This document shows, in pieces, positions 7,621 to 12,874 of a stretch of 12,874 nt of DNA; positions within the stretch are counted from its first letter, which is position 1, and each line of letters starts with the position of its first letter. Both the position numbers and the translations under genes were made by a program. Source of the DNA: Enterobacteriaceae bacterium (GTDB lineage Bacteria; Pseudomonadota; Gammaproteobacteria; Enterobacterales; Enterobacteriaceae). The stretch is from positions 1 through 12,874 of the forward strand of contig JALAGK010000328.1 in assembly GCA_022712475.1 (NCBI GenBank), in the 5' to 3' direction. The notes beneath the pieces were generated by a model. That model searched no databases, had not been told where the DNA came from, and saw only the letters and a list, made by a program, of their open reading frames with translations.

Positions 7621-7652
7621 TAAAACGGCGACGCTTTCGCGCCGCCGTTTTA
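7621..7652 (-). terminator. Terminator of pepA
   Basis: TAAAACGGCG (7621-7630) pairs with CGCCGTTTTA (7643-7652), with an inner CGC/GCG stem (7632-7634 with 7639-7641) closing a TTTC loop. On the - strand the stem ends in TTTTATGTT. It lies 25 bases past the pepA stop. The A/T flanks are symmetric, so it may also work on the + strand. Confidence 0.75.
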
Positions 7653-7676
7653 GTGCAGGTTGCAGTGAGGAGCTGA

Positions 7677-9191
<1,515 letters not shown>

Positions 9192-9351
9192 CTACGCTCC
9201 TGAATCTTAAAGACAACAATGACGGCTGCGATTAGAATTGGCAGCTTAATTAAACTCTTGTCCGCTGATGCGCTGACTTCGTGTTAATCTTACGCATACT
9301 GTTACCGGGTTTCGGCCCATCGGCTTGTTTAACCGAAGCGCGGAATCGCTG

Positions 9352-9379
9352 AGTATAGTAATCTTAGCGGTGTTTTCGA
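9352..9379. promoter_or_regulatory. Candidate divergent pepA/lptF promoter with shared -10
   Basis: AGTATAGT (9352-9359) gives a -10 TATAGT for lptF on the + strand and, overlapping it, TATACT for pepA on the - strand, each five of six to consensus. The - strand has a -35-like TCGAAA (9374-9379) at 16 bp; the + strand has no good -35. Leaders would be about 155 bases (pepA) and 95 bases (lptF). An alternative lptF promoter is CTGACT (9273-9278), 16 bp, CATACT (9295-9300). The rest of the 274-base gap (9189-9462) shows a micro-ORF at 9396-9413 and nothing else I can name. Confidence 0.35.
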
Positions 9380-9462
9380 CGATTCAAGAGAATAAATGAC
9401 GTTTAAGCGTTAAAACAAGCGATTTTCCTGCAAAAAGACTCGTTTTCACAGGCGTATTTAAT

Positions 9463-10569
9463 GTGATAATCATAAGATATCTCGTCCGGGAGACGCTCAA
9501 AAGCCAACTGGCGATCCTGTTCATCCTGCTGCTCATCTTCTTTTGCCAGAAGCTGGTCAGGATACTGGGTGCAGCGGTTGACGGAGAGATACCCACCAAT
9601 CTGGTTTTATCCTTACTGGGCCTCGGTGTGCCAGAAATGGCGCAGCTCATTTTGCCACTCAGCCTGTTTCTTGGCCTGCTGATGACGTTTGGCAAGTTGT
9701 ATACCGAAAGCGAAATTACCGTCATGCACGCCTGCGGCCTGAGTCGTGCGGTGCTGATTAAGGCGGCGATGATCCTTGCGCTATTCACCGGCGTACTGGC
9801 ACTGGTGAACGTGATGTGGGCAAGTCCATGGTCGTCGCGCCATCAGGATGAAGTGCTGGCAGAAGCCAAAGCGAACCCCGGTCTGGCGGCACTGGCACAG
9901 GGCCAGTTCCAGCAGTCAACGGACGGCAACTCGGTGTTGTTTATTGAAAGCGTGGAAGGCAGCCGCTTTCATGATGTCTTCCTTGCCCAGCTACGCCCGA
10001 AAGGCAGCGCACGTCCTTCTGTGGTGGTTGCCGACTCTGGTCAAATCTCCGTTCGTAAAGATGGTTCGCAGGTCGTGACGCTTAACAAAGGTACCCGTTT
10101 CGAAGGGACTGCACTGCTGCGCGACTTCCGTATTACCGATTTCCAGGACTACCAGGCGGTTGTCGGCCACCAGACTGTGGCGCTTGACCCTAACGATACC
10201 GACCAGATGGAACTGCACGCGCTGTGGTCAACGGCTAATGCCAGCGATCTGGCCAGGGCCGAGTTGCACTGGCGTATTACACTGGTTTTTGCTGTCTTTG
10301 TGATGGCACTGATGGTGGTGCCGCTTAGCGTGGTAAACCCGCGCCAGGGCCGCGTGCTCTCCATGCTGCCTGCCATGTTGCTCTATCTCATTTTTTTCCT
10401 GCTGCAAACGTCCATTAAGTCAAACGGTGGTAAGGGCAAGCTGGATCCGGTGCTGTGGATATGGGTGGTTAACCTGTCTTACCTGGCGCTGGCGATACTG
10501 CTTAACGTCTGGGATACGGTGCCGATGCGTAAACTTCGCGCCCGCTTTGGGCAAAGAGGAGCCGTCTAA
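9463..10569 (+). CDS. lptF: LPS export ABC transporter permease LptF
   Basis: Inner-membrane permease that with LptG and the LptB2 ATPase extracts lipopolysaccharide and feeds it through LptC and LptA to the outer membrane; essential in E. coli. The 368 residues show the family plan: TM helices at about 13-34, 57-76 and 97-118, a periplasmic beta-jellyroll at about 125-265, and TM helices at about 270-290, 299-318 and 331-350. Sequence follows E. coli LptF throughout, with a two-residue longer stretch around 247-252. The start is GTG: the overlapping ATG at 9461 is followed at once by TGA, and MIIIRYLVRE is the family N-terminus. The Shine-Dalgarno is poor. Its stop overlaps the lptG start by one base (TAATG), implying coupled translation. 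Confidence 0.97.
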   Translation: MIIIRYLVRETLKSQLAILFILLLIFFCQKLVRILGAAVDGEIPTNLVLSLLGLGVPEMAQLILPLSLFLGLLMTFGKLYTESEITVMHACGLSRAVLIKAAMILALFTGVLALVNVMWASPWSSRHQDEVLAEAKANPGLAALAQGQFQQSTDGNSVLFIESVEGSRFHDVFLAQLRPKGSARPSVVVADSGQISVRKDGSQVVTLNKGTRFEGTALLRDFRITDFQDYQAVVGHQTVALDPNDTDQMELHALWSTANASDLARAELHWRITLVFAVFVMALMVVPLSVVNPRQGRVLSMLPAMLLYLIFFLLQTSIKSNGGKGKLDPVLWIWVVNLSYLALAILLNVWDTVPMRKLRARFGQRGAV

Positions 10570-11651
10570 TGTTCGGTTTTGGCGTACTCGATCGCTATAT
10601 CGGGAAGACCATTTTTAACACCATCATGATGACGCTGTTCATGCTGGTGTCGCTTTCAGCCATTATCAAATTTGTTGACGAGCTTAAACGTGCCGGGAAG
10701 GGGGCTTATACCGCGCTGGGGGCAGGAACTTATACCTTGCTCAGCATTCCGAAGGACATCCAGATTTTCTTCCCGATGGCGGCGTTGCTTGGCGCGTTAT
10801 TAGGGCTGGGAATGCTGGCCCAGCGCAGCGAGTTGGTGGTCATGCAGGCGTCAGGCTTTACCCGTATGCAGGTTGCCGGTTCTGTTATGAAAACAGCTAT
10901 TCCGCTGGTGCTGCTGACCATGGCGATTGGCGAATGGGTGGCACCTGCGGGCGAGCAGATGGCGCGTAATTATCGTGCGCAGATGATTTATGGCGGCTCG
11001 CTGCTGTCTACCCAGCAAGGGCTGTGGGCGAAAGACGGCCATAACTTTGTTTATATTGAGCGCGTAAAGGCCAATAACGAGTTGGCAGGCATCAGCATTT
11101 ATAGCTTTACCCCCGAGCGACGTCTTGAAACCGTGCGTTACGCGGCGTCGGCAAAGTTTGATACCAAAGATAAAGTGTGGAAACTTTCGCAGGTGGATGA
11201 GTCAGATCTGCGCGACAGCAAGCAAATCACCGGTAAGCAGACCGTGACCGGCACCTGGAAGACCAACCTGACGCCAGATAAACTTGGTGTTGTGGCGCTT
11301 GATCCAGATGCGCTGTCTATCAGCGGTCTGCACAACTATGTGAAATACCTGAAGTCGAGCGGGCAGGACTCCGGGCGCTATCAGCTTAATATGTGGAGCA
11401 AGGTGTTCCAGCCCGTGTCGGTGGCGGTAATGATGTTGATGGCGCTGTCGTTTATCTTTGGGCCACTGCGTAGCGTGCCAATGGGCGTGCGCGTGGTCAC
11501 CGGGATAAGCTTCGGTTTTCTGTTCTACGTGCTGGATCAGATTTTTGGGCCGCTGAGTCTGGTCTACAACATCCCGCCGCTGGTTGGTGCACTATTACCC
11601 AGCGCCAGTTTCTTGCTTATCAGTTTGTGGTTACTGACCCGTCGCGCGTAA
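10569..11651 (+). CDS. lptG: LPS export ABC transporter permease LptG
   Basis: Partner permease of LptF in the LptB2FG complex that extracts LPS from the inner membrane. The 360-residue product has three TM helices (about 15-36, 57-82 and 102-122), a periplasmic jellyroll (about 130-265) and three more TM helices (about 277-298, 307-327 and 338-356), and matches E. coli LptG across its length. AGAGGA (10555-10560) lies eight bases before the ATG, inside the end of lptF, and start and stop share one base. A strong terminator follows. In E. coli lptG is followed by yjgR and the idn genes; here it is followed by convergent yqjK, which marks a rearrangement junction. Confidence 0.97.
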   Translation: MFGFGVLDRYIGKTIFNTIMMTLFMLVSLSAIIKFVDELKRAGKGAYTALGAGTYTLLSIPKDIQIFFPMAALLGALLGLGMLAQRSELVVMQASGFTRMQVAGSVMKTAIPLVLLTMAIGEWVAPAGEQMARNYRAQMIYGGSLLSTQQGLWAKDGHNFVYIERVKANNELAGISIYSFTPERRLETVRYAASAKFDTKDKVWKLSQVDESDLRDSKQITGKQTVTGTWKTNLTPDKLGVVALDPDALSISGLHNYVKYLKSSGQDSGRYQLNMWSKVFQPVSVAVMMLMALSFIFGPLRSVPMGVRVVTGISFGFLFYVLDQIFGPLSLVYNIPPLVGALLPSASFLLISLWLLTRRA

Positions 11652-11660
11652 TTGGCATAT

Positions 11661-11690
11661 TAAAAAACCGGCCTCAGGGCCGGTTTTTTT
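11661..11690. terminator. Strong bidirectional terminator between lptG and yqjK
   Basis: CCGGCC (11668-11673) and GGCCGG (11678-11683) form a GC stem with a TCAG loop, flanked by AAAAAA on the left and TTTTTTT on the right. It has a T tract in both directions and serves lptG (+) and the yqj operon (-). Confidence 0.93.
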
Positions 11691-11704
11691 ACGTCTTGAT
11701 GGCG

Positions 11705-11998
11705 TCAGTGATGCATATTGCGCAGTGCTTTACGCACCAGCCGCCACGTGCTCCACAGACCTACTCCGCGTTTGCCCCAGCGCAATAAAAAGCGCGGGTG
11801 TCGTACGCTCCAGAGGGCGACCAGGCTACTGCCTGCAATGGCCCAGGTACGCATGTTGAGAAACGTATTCCAGCCGCGGTCCAGTCGTGAGGTCGCATTG
11901 CGCCAGTCGCGACAGCCCGCGTTAAGATCGAGTCGCTGCTGCTGGATTTCGCTTAGCAGGTCCGCTGTGCGGTGTGCCCGCTCCTGACGGCTACTCAC
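11705..11998 (-). CDS. yqjK: YqjK family protein
   Basis: Small uncharacterised protein, last gene of the yqjCDEK operon. The 97-residue product resembles E. coli YqjK: a charged helical N-terminus containing EIQQQRLDL (17-25), a moderately hydrophobic segment at about 50-65 and a basic C-terminus. The start is GTG (11996-11998) with GGAGGA a few bases upstream, and it overlaps the yqjE stop by eight bases (GTGAGTAG), so translation is probably coupled. A role at the membrane with YqjD and YqjE is inferred only from the operon and the hydrophobic stretch. Confidence 0.9.
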   Translation of the reverse strand: MSSRQERAHRTADLLSEIQQQRLDLNAGCRDWRNATSRLDRGWNTFLNMRTWAIAGSSLVALWSVRHPRFLLRWGKRGVGLWSTWRLVRKALRNMHH

Positions 11999-12389
11999 TT
12001 TTATCCTCCAGCAGCTCCCTGTCGTTTTTCAGCTCGCGGCGCGTGTGGCGTAAAAGTGTCGTGCGTTTCGCTTTGCGCAGTGTCCAGACGCCGAGTATCA
12101 GCGCCAGAAGCAACAGCGTTGCCGTAGTACCCAGCATCACCATAAGGCGGTACTGAGGATCGACGGCCCAGATAATCAACACCATCAGACTCATCAGTCC
12201 AAAAGCGGTGAAAATCATCGTCAGTCCAAGCATCAGCATTATCTGGAGGAGGTTCGCTTTCTCCTCCTCCAGCTCTACCACCGCCAGTCGCAGGCGGGGT
12301 TCCACCATCGGAATCAGAATAGTGAGGATTCTCTGCCCGATGCCCAGAACGCTTTTGCCGGGACCTTCGTGTTGGCGGTTATCAGCCAT
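11991..12389 (-). CDS. yqjE: Phage holin superfamily III-like membrane protein YqjE
   Basis: Inner-membrane protein of unknown exact function, in the YqjE family, which is related in topology to holins. The 132 residues show an N-terminal amphipathic region with the conserved GPGKSVLGIGQR (9-20), two TM helices at about 47-75 and 82-104, and a basic, highly charged C-terminal tail, very close to E. coli YqjE. Only three bases separate it from yqjD upstream and it overlaps yqjK downstream, so the operon is compact. The Shine-Dalgarno is weak, fitting translation by coupling. Confidence 0.93.
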   Translation of the reverse strand: MADNRQHEGPGKSVLGIGQRILTILIPMVEPRLRLAVVELEEEKANLLQIMLMLGLTMIFTAFGLMSLMVLIIWAVDPQYRLMVMLGTTATLLLLALILGVWTLRKAKRTTLLRHTRRELKNDRELLEDKSE

Positions 12390-12392
12390 AGC

Positions 12393-12692
12393 TTAACGGC
12401 GCGCCAGCAGAACGCCCAGTACGACGCCGACAGCAGCACCAATACCAATGCCAGTCCACGGGTTATCGTGGACGTACTCATCGGCCCGGGCAGCGGCTTC
12501 GCGCGTCTGGCGAGCAATCGCATCACTGGTTTCACCAAGACGCTGACGGCTGTCCTTGAGCGCACGCTGCGCTTTACTGCGCAGTTTATCCAATTCTTCT
12601 TTGGATTTATCGCCGGAGTTGCTGAGCACTTCTTCCAGTGTGTCCGCGAGAGATTTCAGCTCATCGCGTAAAGCATCGGTATCTTTTGCCAT
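12393..12692 (-). CDS. yqjD: Tail-anchored ribosome-associated membrane protein YqjD
   Basis: DUF883/ElaB-family protein; the E. coli homologue is an RpoS-dependent inner-membrane protein that binds ribosomes in stationary phase. The 99-residue product has a charged, helical, probably coiled-coil N-terminal part (about 5-70) with KSKEELDKLRSKA (29-41), the family motif DEYVHDNPWTG (71-81) and one C-terminal TM helix (about 80-97) ending ARR. The ATG is preceded by GCAGGAG and a seven-to-nine-base spacer. It lies 34 bases after yqjC and 3 before yqjE. The TM is glycine-rich, as in relatives. Confidence 0.95.
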   Translation of the reverse strand: MAKDTDALRDELKSLADTLEEVLSNSGDKSKEELDKLRSKAQRALKDSRQRLGETSDAIARQTREAAARADEYVHDNPWTGIGIGAAVGVVLGVLLARR

Positions 12693-12726
12693 TGTTATTT
12701 TCTCCTGCTGGGTTAAGGGCCCTGCG

Positions 12727-12874
12727 TTAGTAGCGTTGGGCTTCTAGCGCTTTTAATTGCTCTTCTTCTATAGCAAGCTTGCGCTCGCGTTTAGCAATCT
12801 TGCTCGCATCGCCTTTGGCCTGCGCTTCCGCCAGGTCCTGACGGCGTTCAGCAACCTCTTCGCGTTTTTCCGCA
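12727..12874 (-). CDS. yqjC: DUF1090 family protein YqjC, C-terminal part
   Basis: The last 48 codons and the TAA (12727-12729) of a - strand gene whose start lies beyond the window. The visible part is a charged Lys/Glu/Arg-rich helix containing EEVAERRQDLAEA and GDASKIAKRERKLA and ending EAQRY, which matches the C-terminus of E. coli YqjC, a DUF1090 protein with an N-terminal signal peptide and presumed periplasmic location. It is directly upstream of yqjD, as in E. coli. The signal peptide and the operon promoter are outside the window. Confidence 0.85.
   Translation of the reverse strand, partial: AEKREEVAERRQDLAEAQAKGDASKIAKRERKLAIEEEQLKALEAQRY

Noticed and set aside
6616..7623. 335-codon open frame on the + strand, antisense to valS and holC
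   Set aside because: It lies wholly opposite two conserved genes and their gap, has no family resemblance, and runs through unrelated genes. It is a by-product of codon bias on the other strand.
9384..9788. 134-codon open frame on the - strand over the lptF start and leader
   Set aside because: Opposite the conserved LptF N-terminus, and composition is typical of a shadow frame.
11991..12389. YqjE as a prophage holin
   Set aside because: The holin-like topology is a family resemblance only. The gene sits in the conserved chromosomal yqjCDEK operon and no phage genes are nearby.

Overview
The window is an ordinary-looking piece of chromosome from a member of the Enterobacteriaceae. Nearly every protein reads as a close relative of an E. 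coli K-12 protein, several with the same length and the same catalytic residue numbers (ValS 951 aa, PepA 503 aa). It is not E. coli. It carries miaE, which K-12 lacks, and it lacks yjgL and yjgN, which K-12 has in this neighbourhood. No prophage, insertion sequence, CRISPR array, tRNA or rRNA is visible.

Layout. Bases 1-70 are the last codons of tabA (+). Convergent to it is argI (-), ornithine carbamoyltransferase, whose promoter carries two ARG boxes. Divergent from argI is a + strand series: rraB (RNase E inhibitor), miaE (tRNA ms2i6A37 hydroxylase) and an unrecognised membrane protein with two N-terminal transmembrane helices and a large, probably periplasmic, domain. A 195-base gap (3418-3612) holds a structured element that may be a phage-type RNA remnant. 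Then come, on the - strand, yjgM/aaaT (GNAT acetyltransferase), valS, holC and pepA. Divergent from pepA is lptFG (+), which ends in a strong terminator. The right end is yqjK, yqjE, yqjD and the 3' end of yqjC, all on the - strand, so the operon order is yqjC-D-E-K.

The genes do housekeeping work: arginine synthesis and its ArgR control (argI), RNA turnover (rraB), tRNA modification (miaE), tRNA charging (valS), replication clamp loading (holC), peptide turnover and DNA binding (pepA), LPS export (lptFG) and stationary-phase membrane/ribosome association (yqjD and neighbours).

The most notable large-scale feature is the junction at about 11.65-11.70 kb. In E. coli lptG and yqjK lie far apart, on opposite sides of oriC at roughly similar distances. 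The convergent lptG/yqjK join seen here is the arrangement expected from an inversion across the origin. Smaller points of interest are the unknown gene after miaE, the element in 3430-3522, the inverted repeat between argI and rraB, and a nearly symmetric -10 element between pepA and lptF. I see no strong evidence for a wholly new system in this window.
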